DNA of 64,000 nt from Planctomycetota bacterium (GCA_016795205.1 JAEUHZ010000072.1:25603-89602); one strand, 5' to 3'; shown: positions 55,037 to 63,671, counted from the first letter of the stretch. Notes: a model not told the origin generated them from the letters alone. Numbers and translations are program-made.

Positions 55037-55592
55037 GTTGCGAGTCCTGGAGGGAACGTTCCCGGCTCGGACCCCGCCGGGGGGGGAGGTTTCAGGGATC
55101 TCTGAACAAACCGAGCACCAGTGCCGGCTTGCAGCGAAGTCGCATCAGACTGAGCGCACCGCACCCTCCGCGGGGGGTAAACCTCGCGGACGCTCCCCAC
55201 TTCACGGACGATGCCACCATGGTGGTGGGTCGTCCGCGTCCCGGGGGATGCGGCACACGGAAAACTACACCGCCGAACGCGCTCGGTCAGAAATCACCTA
55301 GTTTTCATGCATGATCCAATGAAACGACCATCATCATGCATCGAATGAAGGAAGCCGCATCGGTGCACCGAGGTTCGCGATCCGGTCCGCACTCGGCGTG
55401 CCACCGCGGGTCGGCCTCCCGCCCGCGCGGCACGCGTTGCTCCGCCTCCGGATCCGCTCAGGCTTTCCGGCCGTCCTGCCGAATCCTCCGGCGTCTCCTC
55501 GGTCCGCCGCCGCGGGCTTAGACTCCGCCGCACGCGGCGCGGTCCCCACCCGGCCGGCGCGCGAGGCCCCGCGAGACGACCCGTCCCCTCCC
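55037..55592. other. Intergenic region between copy B and the rhodanese-like gene
   Basis: 556 bases without a convincing gene. It includes perfect palindromes CCACCATGGTGG (55214-55225) and TCATGCATGA (55305-55314) in a locally AT-rich patch, and a TAGACT -10-like box at 55519-55524 ahead of the rhodanese-like gene. Confidence 0.5.
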
Positions 55593-56123
55593 ATGACCAC
55601 GACCCAAGCCCCCGCGATCCGCCCCGACATGACGATGGGGGAGATCCTGACGATCGCACCCGCGGCCCACCGCGCGCTGTTCCAGCGCTACCACGTGGGC
55701 GGGTGCAACGCCTGCGGGTACCAGCCGACGGACACGCTGGCGCGGGTCTGCAAGGACCACAACCTGCTCGACGTCGCCGAGGTCATCCGCACGATCCTCA
55801 CCGCCCAGGAGATGGAGTCCGAGCGCCAGGTCGATGCGACCACCGTGCGGGCCTGGCTGGCCGCCGGGGAGCCCGTGCGCCTGATCGACGTCCGGATGCC
55901 CGAGGAGGCCGCCGCCGCCCCCTTCCCGGCCGCGGAGCCGCTCGACTACGAGGACTCGGGCAAGTACATGGGCCTGCCCAAGGAAACCCGGCTCGTGTTC
56001 GCCTGCTCGAACGGCGAGCGCAGCCTCGACGTGGCGGCCTACTTCGCCGGCCACGGCTTCGCCAGCGCCCTCGCGCTCCGGGGCGGGATCGCCGCCTGGA
56101 CCGGGGCGGGAGGGGGCGCGTGA
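55593..56123 (+). CDS. DUF1858-like plus rhodanese-domain protein
   Basis: The protein has 176 residues. The N-terminal part (about 10-70) has MTMGEILTIAPAAHRALFQRYHVGGCNACG, a DUF1858/ScdA-N type helical domain with a CxxC pair. The C-terminal part (about 80-176) is a rhodanese: LIDVRMPEEA, then the active loop FACSNGERSLDVAAYF, where Cys would carry persulfide. It would move sulfur or sense redox state in the cytoplasm. Earlier in-frame starts exist, but that part is low-complexity; ATG at 55593 gives the domain start. Confidence 0.78.
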   Translation: MTTTQAPAIRPDMTMGEILTIAPAAHRALFQRYHVGGCNACGYQPTDTLARVCKDHNLLDVAEVIRTILTAQEMESERQVDATTVRAWLAAGEPVRLIDVRMPEEAAAAPFPAAEPLDYEDSGKYMGLPKETRLVFACSNGERSLDVAAYFAGHGFASALALRGGIAAWTGAGGGA

Positions 56124-56143
56124 GGAAGTCTTCAGAATCCCCG

Positions 56144-56171
56144 TGGACACCCTCGTGGTCCCGGGTAGAGT
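56144..56171 (+). promoter_or_regulatory. Promoter for the candidate structured RNA
   Basis: TGGACA (56144-56149, five of six to TTGACA) and TAGAGT (56166-56171) with 16 bases between. One of the best-matching pairs in the window; start expected at about 56178. Confidence 0.5.
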
Positions 56172-56177
56172 CACGAA

Positions 56178-56394
56178 ACACTGGGGGGGAACCTGCCATC
56201 CCCCCCGGAGTCCGGGCGCCGCAAGGCGACCGGTGCTGCGAGGCCCCCTCGCAGCGCCTGGAGGTCACCCCTGCCAAGACCTCCAGGCCGCTGGGTGCAG
56301 GTTCTGCCACCTGACATCTGGCCGTCGGCTGATGCGAATCAGCAAGACCCGCGCGGAGTCGTCCTCCCCCAAGGAGGACGACTCCCTTTCTTTT
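56178..56394 (+). ncRNA. Candidate stand-alone structured RNA
   Basis: About 217 nt from a promoter-like pair to an intrinsic terminator, with no open frame of use. Stems seen: G7/C7 (56183-56206), a GCAA-capped hairpin (56212-56233), GCTGCGAGG/CCTCGCAGC (56235-56255), an 11-bp perfect stem (56256-56288), a GCGA-capped 6-bp stem (56328-56343) and the terminator. GAACCTGC (56189-56196) is perfectly complementary to GCAGGTTC (56297-56304), and most of the first lies in the first loop, so a pseudoknot or closing helix is possible. It is not recognised as 6S, SRP, RNase P, tmRNA or a common riboswitch. A 3' UTR of the rhodanese gene is the alternative. Confidence 0.45.
56355..56394 (+). terminator. 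Strong intrinsic terminator
   Basis: GGAGTCGTCCTCC, a 5-base loop, its exact complement, then CTTTCTTTT. The clearest Rho-independent terminator in the window; orientation is plus. Confidence 0.88.
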
Positions 56395-56500
56395 CGGGAC
56401 GGTCCGTGGGCGGAGCTGCACCCAGGCCCCGCAGCGCCCCGCGCTGTGCCGCGGCCCTCGGCCGGCCGGGGCCGAGACAGCACCGCGAGCGCGCCCGGGA

Positions 56501-57022
56501 TCAGCGGCCCTCGAGCTCGACGATCGCGTGGCGCGCGTCGACGAGCACCGTGCGGGCGTGGCCGGCCTGGACCAGCGTGATCGCCGCATCGCTCGAGGGC
56601 CGGCCCAGGGCATCGAAGCCGAGGCGCGGGCCGTGTTCGACGCGCACGGTCGCGATCCGCACGTCCTCGAAGACCGCGTCGGCCGGGTAGCGGCGCACGC
56701 ACGCCGGTGCGTCCGTGCTGCCCGCCGCCACGACGTGGTAGCCGCCGTCGTCCGCGTGGAAGTGGACCTCGTGCGGCGTGCGCGTCAGGGAAGCGCGCAC
56801 CTGGGCGTCGCGCAGGTCCTGGACGAGCAGCTCGGCCGCGTTCTGGAGCGTCACCTCGCTGCGTCCGAACCAGGCGCGGATCGCCACGGTCGAGACGACG
56901 ACCACGAGCACGAGCACGGCCGCGAGCTCGGGCAGCGTGAACCCGCGCCCGCGGGGCTGGGACGGAACCGACGACATCCTCGAGGATCTTCGGTCAGTCG
57001 CAGGGGCGGACTCGACCGTCAC
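56501..57022 (-). CDS. Type II/IV pseudopilin, GspH-like
   Basis: The protein has 173 residues from GTG overlapping the upstream stop. The prepilin site RGRG/FTLPELAAVLVLVVVV has the Gly/Phe cleavage point, Glu5 and a hydrophobic helix. The C-terminal globular part (VTLQNAAELLVQDLRDAQVRAS, HEVHFHADDGGYHVV) fits GspH/FimT-type minor pseudopilins. An ATG 45 bases later would give a more usual 12-residue leader. It would be an assembly-tip subunit of a secretion or pilus fibre; no other machine genes are in the window. Confidence 0.85.
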   Translation of the reverse strand: MTVESAPATDRRSSRMSSVPSQPRGRGFTLPELAAVLVLVVVVSTVAIRAWFGRSEVTLQNAAELLVQDLRDAQVRASLTRTPHEVHFHADDGGYHVVAAGSTDAPACVRRYPADAVFEDVRIATVRVEHGPRLGFDALGRPSSDAAITLVQAGHARTVLVDARHAIVELEGR

Positions 57023-57594
57023 AGGTCAACGTAGCGCGGCGCCGCCGGGAACGCACGCCCGGGCAGGTTCGCGCGGATCTCGCCGCTGGCCGGGCGGTAG
57101 ATCCAGCCCGTGCGTCCGTCGCCCGTCGCGGGCCAGGGCTCGTCCGCGCGCAGGAACCGCACGCTGGCGAGCCCGTTCACCGGGTTGGCGGGGACGCCGC
57201 CCACGCGGTACGGCCCACGCGTCGCGCTGCCCGTCGCCCGCGCCTCGGCCGCGTCGAGCACGGCGCCACCCGCGTCCGTGGGCAGCGCGAGCTGGTCGTC
57301 GAGCAGCGCCGGGTCGCCGCGACCGTCGCGCCCCTGACCCGGCCAGACGCCGTGGTCGGCGCGGAAGTCGGCCAGCACCGCCCGGATCTCCGCCAGGGTC
57401 AGGCTGAGCTCCAGGTAGCGCCGCTCCGCGAGCGCGCTCGTGCGCCGCGGACCCGGCAGCGGCAGCGCGATCGCGAACACCACGAGCGCGGCGACCAGCG
57501 AGTAGAGCGTGATCTGGACCCAGACCTGCGCGCGGTCCTGGCCGGCGCGCGCGGACGGGTACGGCGGGCGTGGGGATTCGAGCGCGGGGGCCAC
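57019..57594 (-). CDS. Pseudopilin-like membrane protein without the canonical cleavage site
   Basis: The protein has 191 residues from GTG. A single helix at about 27-48 (ITLYSLVAALVVFAIALPLP) is preceded by a longer, Pro/Arg-rich N-terminus, but there is no Gly-Phe-Thr prepilin motif. The soluble part has ADFRADHGVWPGQGRDG and GPYRVGGVPANPVNG, like the calcium-loop/major pseudopilin GspG pattern. It is coupled by GTGA to the GspH-like gene, so it is probably a partner that is anchored rather than processed. Confidence 0.65.
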   Translation of the reverse strand: MAPALESPRPPYPSARAGQDRAQVWVQITLYSLVAALVVFAIALPLPGPRRTSALAERRYLELSLTLAEIRAVLADFRADHGVWPGQGRDGRGDPALLDDQLALPTDAGGAVLDAAEARATGSATRGPYRVGGVPANPVNGLASVRFLRADEPWPATGDGRTGWIYRPASGEIRANLPGRAFPAAPRYVDL

Positions 57595-57697
57595 GGGAAC
57601 GGTCCGATCTCATCGGCCGCCCGCCCGCCGCGGCTGGAGCCCATCGGGCATCGTCCACAGACCGCGCCGCGCCGGGCCGGGGTGGGGGCCTCGAGGC

Positions 57698-57703
57698 TAA
57701 GCT
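57698..57703 (+). promoter_or_regulatory. -10-like box 6 nt before the kinase start
   Basis: TAAGCT, then 6 bases, then GTG at 57710; no Shine-Dalgarno. Confidence 0.4.
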
Positions 57704-57709
57704 CGCCGC

Positions 57710-60700
57710 GTGGCCGTGCTCCCGACCCGCGCCGCCAAGGACGCTTTCCTGCAAGCCCTCGAGCTCGCCGCGGACGAGCGCGCGGCGTTCCTCGACGAGC
57801 TCGCGCGACGCGACGCGAGGCTTGCGGCCGAGGTCCAGGGCCTGCTCGCCGCGCACGAGGGCCGCTCGGCGGAGGCCTTGGATGGCGCCGGCCAGGCCTT
57901 CCAGTCCATCCTGCGCTCGCGCTCGCGTGCCGCCGGCGCGCGCCTCGGCGACTACGAGCTCGTCGAGGAGGTCGGGGAGGGCGCCTTCGGCTGCGTGTGG
58001 CGCGCGCGTCAGGTGTCCCTGGACCGCTTCGTGGCGCTCAAGCTCTTGCGCTTCGGACCGCTCTCGGGCTCGCGCGAGCACGAGCGCCTGCGCGCCGAGG
58101 CCGAGTCCGTCGCGCGCCTGGACCACCCGCACATCGTCCCGATCCACGAGGTCGGCGAGGTCGACGGCCACGCCTACCTCAGCATGAAGTGGATCGAGGG
58201 CGGCGCGCTGGCCGCGCGCCTCGGCACGCCGTGGGCGCCGCGGCGCGCCGCGCTGCTCATGGTCGACGTCGCGCGCGCCATGCACCACGCGCACCAGCGC
58301 GGGCTCTTGCACCGCGACCTCAAGCCCTCGAACGTGCTGCTCGACGCCGCCGGCGCGCCGCACGTGGCCGACTTCGGCATCGCCAAGCGTCTGGACGGCG
58401 TGCCGGGCGAGCGCGCGTCGGGCGCGCTGATCGGCACGCCGGCCTACATGGCGCCCGAGCAGGCCGACGGCGGGGAGCTGACGGTGGCGACCGACGTGTG
58501 GGCGCTGGGCTGCGTCCTGTACGAGCTGCTCGCGGGGCGCAGCGCCTTCGGCAGGGGCTCGGTGAGCGAGACCCTGCAGCGCGTGCGGCACGCGGAGCCC
58601 GCGCCGCTCTGTGAGCTGGTCCCGGGCGTGCCCAAGGACCTCGAGACGATCGTCGCGGTCTGCCTGCGCAAGGAGGCCGCGCGCCGCTACGCCTCGGCCA
58701 GCGCGCTGGCCGACGACCTGGAGCGCTGGCTCGAGCACGAGCCGATCGCCGCGCGCCGCACGGGCGCGTTCGAGCGCCTGCAGCTCTTCTGCCGCCGCTC
58801 CCCGCTGCTCGCGACGCTGATCGGGATCGTCTCGGCGTTGATCGTCCTGCTGGCGGTGGTGGCGACGTGGTCGAGCGTCGAGCTGGGCGCGCGCCTGCGC
58901 GGTCAGTACTTGGGGCAGGCGCGCGCCACGCGCCTGTCCGGCGAGGCCGGAGCGCGCGCCGAGGCGCTGGAGCTCCTGGCGCGGGCCGCGGCCATCCGGC
59001 GCGGTGACGACCTGCGTGACGAGACGATCGCCAGCCTCGCGCTGAGCGACGTGGTGCGCGAGCGCACGCTGCCGCGACCGGCGGGAGGGGACACCCGCAT
59101 CTGGAGCGACCACGCGATGCGCCGCGTCGTCGTGGCCGACGGGACGTCGCTCCTGCTCCTGGACGCGGCGAGCGGCGCGCGACTGGCCGAGCTCGACGCC
59201 GGCCACGAGTCCAACCACGTGCGCTGGTCGCCGGACGATCGCTGGCTCTTGGACAAGGGCTGGCGGCGCGAGGCGGGCCCGCCGCGCGAGCGCTTCGTCG
59301 TTTGGAATGGGGCGGCCCACGCGCAGCACCTGGTGCGCGAGGAGGGGATTCGCGGACGCTCCGTGGACTTCGATGCGGGCGGCACGCGCCTGGCTTACTT
59401 CAGCGCGTCTGGCGACCTCGTCGTGGTGGACCTGGCTTCGGGGGCGGAGGCCTGGCGTCGGCCCCTGAGCGTGGCCTGCAACGTGCTGAGCTTCGATCCC
59501 AGCGGGCAGCGGCTCGCGCTGTGCATCGACGGCGAGCCCGACAGCGTGCAGTTCCGCGACGCGCGCGACGGAGCCCTCGTCGACGAGCTCGTGCTCGATT
59601 CCCAGCCCTACCACCTGACGTGGATCGGCACAGAAGGCGATTTCGCGCTGGGCACGGGCGACGGCCGCGTGCGCGTGCACGCAGCGGGCCAGGCGCTGCC
59701 GCGGCTCGTGCTGAGCGGCCATGCGGCCGAGGTCGTCGACGCGCTGGCCGCTCCGGGTCGCGGGCTGCTCGCGACGTACTCCTGGGACGAGACCTCGCGG
59801 CTCTGGGACCTGCTCACGGGACACCAGATCGCGAGCCTCTCCGCGCGCGTCCTGGGCTTCGACCCAGACGGCACGCGCCTCGCGACGGCGGACGCGCGCT
59901 CCTGGAGCCTGTGGCGGATCGAGCACGGGCTCGCGCAGCGTGCGGTGCGCGCGCACAGCGGCAAGTCGCCGATCGCCGTCGCGCTCGCGCCGGATGGGCG
60001 CACGGTGGCCAGCGCGGGGCCCGACGGCGTCTGCGTGTGGGACTCGACCACGCCCGCGCCGCCGCGCCAGGTGGTCCGCGCCGACGTGCACGGCGTGGCC
60101 TTCGTGGATGGCGGACGCACGCTGGTCTTCGGCGGTCCGGAGGGGTTGTGGGCCCTCGACCTGGGCGGCGCGTCGGGCCCGCGTCGCGTGCGCCCGGAGC
60201 CGCTCGTCGACCTGGCCGTGTCCGCCGACGGGGCGTTCGTGGCGGCTGTTTCGCGCGAGACTGGGCGCGTGTTCGACGCGCGCACGTTCGAGCTCGCGCG
60301 CACGCTGTCCGGCCGCGGGGGCCTGGAGTACGTCTCGATCGCCGCCGGAGGAGCGCGCGTCGCGGCTGGCAACTGGCGCGGTTCCGGCGTGCACGTCTGG
60401 GACGCGCGCGAGGGCGGTCCGGCGCGCGAGCTCCTCGCTGGCCAGCCCAACGTGACCGCCGCGCTCTCGCCCGACGGGGCGCTGCTCGCGACCGCCAGCA
60501 GCGCGTGCTTCGAGCTCGTGCGCCTCGCGGACGGCGCCAGCCTGATCCAGATCGAGCGGCAGCGCGCCTTCGGCGTCGTGCCGGGGCCGGTGGCCTGGAG
60601 CCCCGACGGTCGCCGGGTGGCTTTCGGCCTCTCCAGCCAGGTCGTGCGCGTGCTCGATGCCCACACGCTCACGACCTTCGGCGACCTGACCTCGCCGCTC

Positions 60701-60826
60701 GCCGCCGCGCTCGTGGCGCTGTCGTTCGCGGCCGACGGCTCGCGCCTGGCCGCCGCGTCGTCCGTGAACCTGGTGCAGGTCTGGGACCTCGCGGCGATCG
60801 AGCGCGAGCTGGACCGCCGCGACTAG
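57710..60826 (+). CDS. Membrane Ser/Thr kinase with WD40-like propeller (second copy type)
   Basis: The protein has 1038 residues from GTG. N-terminal segment (1-79) as in the kinase at 20643. Kinase domain: GEGAFG (89-94), Lys111, canonical HRDLKPSNV (201-209), DFG (221-223), APE (248-250). Transmembrane helix near 364-390 (IGIVSALIVLLAVVATW). The remainder has repeated strands with WSPDGRR and LRVWD-like units (LSPDGALLATAS, VQVWDLAAIE), a degenerate propeller. It is not adjacent to its likely sigma factor; that gene is 1 kb downstream on the other strand. Partner of the ECF factor at 61887 by family rule. Confidence 0.88.
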   Translation: MAVLPTRAAKDAFLQALELAADERAAFLDELARRDARLAAEVQGLLAAHEGRSAEALDGAGQAFQSILRSRSRAAGARLGDYELVEEVGEGAFGCVWRARQVSLDRFVALKLLRFGPLSGSREHERLRAEAESVARLDHPHIVPIHEVGEVDGHAYLSMKWIEGGALAARLGTPWAPRRAALLMVDVARAMHHAHQRGLLHRDLKPSNVLLDAAGAPHVADFGIAKRLDGVPGERASGALIGTPAYMAPEQADGGELTVATDVWALGCVLYELLAGRSAFGRGSVSETLQRVRHAEPAPLCELVPGVPKDLETIVAVCLRKEAARRYASASALADDLERWLEHEPIAARRTGAFERLQLFCRRSPLLATLIGIVSALIVLLAVVATWSSVELGARLRGQYLGQARATRLSGEAGARAEALELLARAAAIRRGDDLRDETIASLALSDVVRERTLPRPAGGDTRIWSDHAMRRVVVADGTSLLLLDAASGARLAELDAGHESNHVRWSPDDRWLLDKGWRREAGPPRERFVVWNGAAHAQHLVREEGIRGRSVDFDAGGTRLAYFSASGDLVVVDLASGAEAWRRPLSVACNVLSFDPSGQRLALCIDGEPDSVQFRDARDGALVDELVLDSQPYHLTWIGTEGDFALGTGDGRVRVHAAGQALPRLVLSGHAAEVVDALAAPGRGLLATYSWDETSRLWDLLTGHQIASLSARVLGFDPDGTRLATADARSWSLWRIEHGLAQRAVRAHSGKSPIAVALAPDGRTVASAGPDGVCVWDSTTPAPPRQVVRADVHGVAFVDGGRTLVFGGPEGLWALDLGGASGPRRVRPEPLVDLAVSADGAFVAAVSRETGRVFDARTFELARTLSGRGGLEYVSIAAGGARVAAGNWRGSGVHVWDAREGGPARELLAGQPNVTAALSPDGALLATASSACFELVRLADGASLIQIERQRAFGVVPGPVAWSPDGRRVAFGLSSQVVRVLDAHTLTTFGDLTSPLAAALVALSFAADGSRLAAASSVNLVQVWDLAAIERELDRRD

Positions 60827-61653
60827 CCGCGCCGTCCGGTCGGGAGCAGCATCGGCACGCGGCGCTGGTAGTCGCGGTAGTCCTCGCCGTGCTCGGCGAC
60901 CAGCGAGCGCTCCTCGATCTGGATGCCGACCAGGATGTAGCCGGTGCACATCACGGCGAAGAACAGGTGGCCGAAGCTCATGACCGGCGTGGCCCAGAAG
61001 GCCAGCAGGAAGCCCAGCATGAGCGGGTGCCGCACGTGGCGGTACAGCGAGCGCTCGCGGAAGGCCGGGCCGGCGTGCGGCAGGCCCAGGAAGTGCCGCA
61101 CGGTCTGGCGCAGCCCGAACAGCTCGAAGTGGTCGATCAGGAAGCTCGACAGCAGCACCATCCCCCAGCCCAGGAACGACACGCCGCGCAGGAACAGCGC
61201 CGCGGGCCCGTCGATGGACCACAGCTCGCCCGGGATGTGCCGCCATTGCCAGTACATGGGCACCAGGATCGCGCAGGTGGCGATCACGAACGTCGAACGC
61301 TCCAGGTGACGCGGCACGACGCGCGTCCACCAGCTCTTGAAGCCGCGCCGCGCCATGATCGTGTGCTGCACGGCGAACAAGGCCAGGAAGCCGCCGTTCA
61401 CCAGCAGCGCCTCGACGAGCGGCGCGCTGTGCCCGCCGTCGACGGTGGCGGGCACGAAGAGGCCGCTCACGAAGCCGATCGCGTAGAGGAACGTGCCGAG
61501 GAAGAGCAGGTAGGCGCACGAGCCGTAGGCGAGGCTCGCGACGCGGCTTGCGAGCGACGCCGGCGCCTGCGCCCCGGCGCCGGACGCGCGCTGCGCGCCG
61601 GCCGCCGCGGACGAGGCGGCGGGGGCCGCGTGGGAGGTGCTGGGCGGGGTCAT
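60823..61653 (-). CDS. mddA: MddA-like methanethiol S-methyltransferase
   Basis: The protein has 276 residues; CGGAG lies seven bases before the ATG. An Ala/Ser-rich N-terminus precedes about six transmembrane helices. Motifs QHTIMARRGFKSWWTRVVPRHLERSTFV and YRHVRHPLMLGFLLAFWATP match the MddA/NnrU-type membrane methyltransferases that turn methanethiol into dimethyl sulfide using S-adenosylmethionine. IEERSLVAEHGEDYRDYQRRVP is the usual family end. A general ICMT-like enzyme is the alternative, but the WWTR and ERST blocks favour MddA. It sits between a kinase and an ECF sigma gene. Confidence 0.78.
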   Translation of the reverse strand: MTPPSTSHAAPAASSAAAGAQRASGAGAQAPASLASRVASLAYGSCAYLLFLGTFLYAIGFVSGLFVPATVDGGHSAPLVEALLVNGGFLALFAVQHTIMARRGFKSWWTRVVPRHLERSTFVIATCAILVPMYWQWRHIPGELWSIDGPAALFLRGVSFLGWGMVLLSSFLIDHFELFGLRQTVRHFLGLPHAGPAFRERSLYRHVRHPLMLGFLLAFWATPVMSFGHLFFAVMCTGYILVGIQIEERSLVAEHGEDYRDYQRRVPMLLPTGRRG

Positions 61654-61886
61654 GGGGATCTCCGGGAGGGGTGGGTCGCGCCGGCCCGCAGAGGTTCGGG
61701 CTCGGCCATCCCCCGTGGCGCTCCGCGGCCGCGCGGGCTGCCACGGATTCGCCCACGGGGACGCGCCCCGCGCCGCCGGCCACGTGCTCGCGGCGCCCAG
61801 CGAGCGGACCGGACGCTCGCCGGGCGCCGCGCTGGTCGCAGAACGGTCGGGCGCCGCGCCGGCCAAGTGCGCCGCGGGCCAGCCCG

Positions 61887-62441
61887 CTACTCGACGCCCA
61901 GGAGCTGGACGATCCGCGCCCGCCCGTAGGCCCACTCGCGCGCCGCCGTGCGCTCCGAGACACCCAGCGCCTCGGCGACCTGCGCCACCTCGAGCCCCGC
62001 GAACAGGCGCAGTCGCGCGACCTCGGCCGCGCGCTCGTCGTCCTTCTCCAGCGCATCGAGCGCGTCCGAGATCTCCAACGCTCGCTCGGGATCCTCGTCC
62101 GCCGCGAGGTCGACGCCGGTCAGCGTCAGCCGCGCCCGGTCGCCCCCGCGCTTGTCCGCCAGCACGCGCCGCGCATGGTCCGTCAGCACGCGCTGCATCG
62201 CGCGCGCGGCCGCCCCGAAGAAGTGCCGCCGCGTCTCGAAGCGCGGCGCGGCGTCACCGGCGAGGCGCAGCCAGGCCTCGTTGACGAGCGCCGTGGCCTG
62301 GAGCGTGTGCCCCAAGCGTTCGTGCCCCATCTGCGCGGCTGCGAGCTGGCGCAGCTCGTCGTAGACGAGCTCGAAGACGGCGCGCCACGCGTCGGGCCGC
62401 GAGCCGGCGTCCTGGAGGAGGCGGGTCAGGGAGTCGGTCAT
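61887..62441 (-). CDS. ECF sigma factor, planctomycete-type (TIGR02999-like)
   Basis: The protein has 184 residues. Hallmark LGHTLQATALVNEAWLRLAG, then RRHFFGAAARAMQRVLTDHARR (region 2) and LFAGLEVAQVAEALGVSERTAAREWAYGRARI (region 4). It is the same subfamily as the sigma factor at 20041 but clearly diverged. It is co-oriented with the MddA-like gene 233 bases downstream, so that gene could be a direct target or share its transcript. A TATCCT box ends 12 nt before the ATG. Confidence 0.9.
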   Translation of the reverse strand: MTDSLTRLLQDAGSRPDAWRAVFELVYDELRQLAAAQMGHERLGHTLQATALVNEAWLRLAGDAAPRFETRRHFFGAAARAMQRVLTDHARRVLADKRGGDRARLTLTGVDLAADEDPERALEISDALDALEKDDERAAEVARLRLFAGLEVAQVAEALGVSERTAAREWAYGRARIVQLLGVE

Positions 62442-62480
62442 GCCGCTCCGCCCAGGATACGGGCCGGAGTCGCGCGCGCG

Positions 62481-63671
62481 TCAACGCGGAATCGCCGCTC
62501 CCGCTGCCGGTGGGCGCGGCAACGCGGCTGCCTCGAGGCGCAGGAACCGGATCGCGCCGACGGCATCGTCCTCGTACACGACGCCGACTCCGCCGCCGTC
62601 GAGCTCGACGAGCCCCGAGTAGGCGAACGACCCGGCGACGATCTCGACGCGCGCTGGCCAGGTCGCTCCGCCGTCAGCACTCGCCCACACCGTGCCGCGC
62701 TCGCGTCGCGATTCGGAGCGTGGCCCACAGCGCAGGAGCAGCCCGCTCGCCGCGTGCCGGAGCAACGCACCCATGCAACGCGGCTCGACGAGCTCGTCGA
62801 CGTCGCGCACCGCGCTCCAGGTGTCCCCGCCGTCGTGGCTCTCCGCGAGCTTGCGCCGCTTGGCTCCGGCCATGCCGCGCGCATCGAGCAGGACGGACCC
62901 GTCGTCGCGCTCGGCGAACTGCACCTCGTTCGGGCGGTGGAGCTCGCCACCTGGCGCGATCTGGCCCATCCGCCACGTCGCACCGCCGTCGTCCGAGAGC
63001 GCCGCGTAGACCTCCCACGCGCCGAACGGCCCCTGGTTCATCGGCACGAGCACGCGCCCCGCGTGCACCCCGCGCGCGAGCTCGATCCCGATGCCCGGAC
63101 CCGACGCGACGCTGGTCGCCTCGGCGCGCTTGACCGAGCGCGTGATCTCGCGCGGCGCGGACCACGTGCGGCCGTCGTCGTCGCTGTGCTGGAGGAACGT
63201 GCGGCAGACGCGCGGTCCCTCGAAGCCCGGCTCGGCCGCGTGCTCGTCGAAGCCCTGCGCGTAGCGCTGGTGGACGAGCAGGACACGGCCGGAGCGCAGC
63301 GCCACCGCGCACGGGTTGCTCAGGCAATCACGTCCAGCCGCAGCCACGACCTGCACCGGCTGCCACGTGGCGCCATCGTCGAGGCTGCGGCGCAGCACGA
63401 GATCGTTCTCGGCATGGTCGTGCGCGCGCTGGCGGCCCTCGGCGAACGCGAGCAGCACGCCGCGGGCCGTGCGCGCGATCGCCGGGATGCGGTAGTTGGG
63501 GTAGCCGTCGACGCCGTGCTGGAAGAGGACGAGCTCGCGCTGCGGCGCAGCCTGTTCCGCGGCTGAGCCGGCGGTCGCGGATCCCGCCCCACGAGCCGCG
63601 TCGCGCCCGGGCCCAGCGGGGGACGAGCAAGCGACGGTGAGGAGCACGAGGAAGAGCGCGCGCATGGCCAT
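62481..63671 (-). CDS. Lipoprotein exo-sialidase (BNR/Asp-box family)
   Basis: The protein has 396 residues. Signal ends in LTVACSS, a lipobox-like site with Cys15. YRIPAIAR near 59 is the FRIP-type Arg motif. Five Asp-boxes (S-x-D-x-G-x-T-W) are seen: SLDDGATW, SDDDGRTW, SDDGGATW, SHDGGDTW and SADGGATW. Together with conserved Arg/Glu residues these build the six-bladed sialidase propeller, which removes terminal sialic acids or related sugars outside the cell. Monocistronic. Confidence 0.88.
   Translation of the reverse strand: MAMRALFLVLLTVACSSPAGPGRDAARGAGSATAGSAAEQAAPQRELVLFQHGVDGYPNYRIPAIARTARGVLLAFAEGRQRAHDHAENDLVLRRSLDDGATWQPVQVVAAAGRDCLSNPCAVALRSGRVLLVHQRYAQGFDEHAAEPGFEGPRVCRTFLQHSDDDGRTWSAPREITRSVKRAEATSVASGPGIGIELARGVHAGRVLVPMNQGPFGAWEVYAALSDDGGATWRMGQIAPGGELHRPNEVQFAERDDGSVLLDARGMAGAKRRKLAESHDGGDTWSAVRDVDELVEPRCMGALLRHAASGLLLRCGPRSESRRERGTVWASADGGATWPARVEIVAGSFAYSGLVELDGGGVGVVYEDDAVGAIRFLRLEAAALPRPPAAGAAIPR

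Noticed and set aside
56144..56394. 6S, SRP, RNase P, tmRNA or common riboswitch identity for the structured RNA
   Set aside because: The conserved cores of those classes that I could check by eye (for example the GGAAGCAGC-type SRP loop or a T-arm-like tmRNA end) are absent, and 6S would need a single long rod rather than several hairpins.
57026..62056. Long minus-strand open frame across the kinase gene
   Set aside because: Same GC-bias effect; the real genes on both strands have clear motifs.
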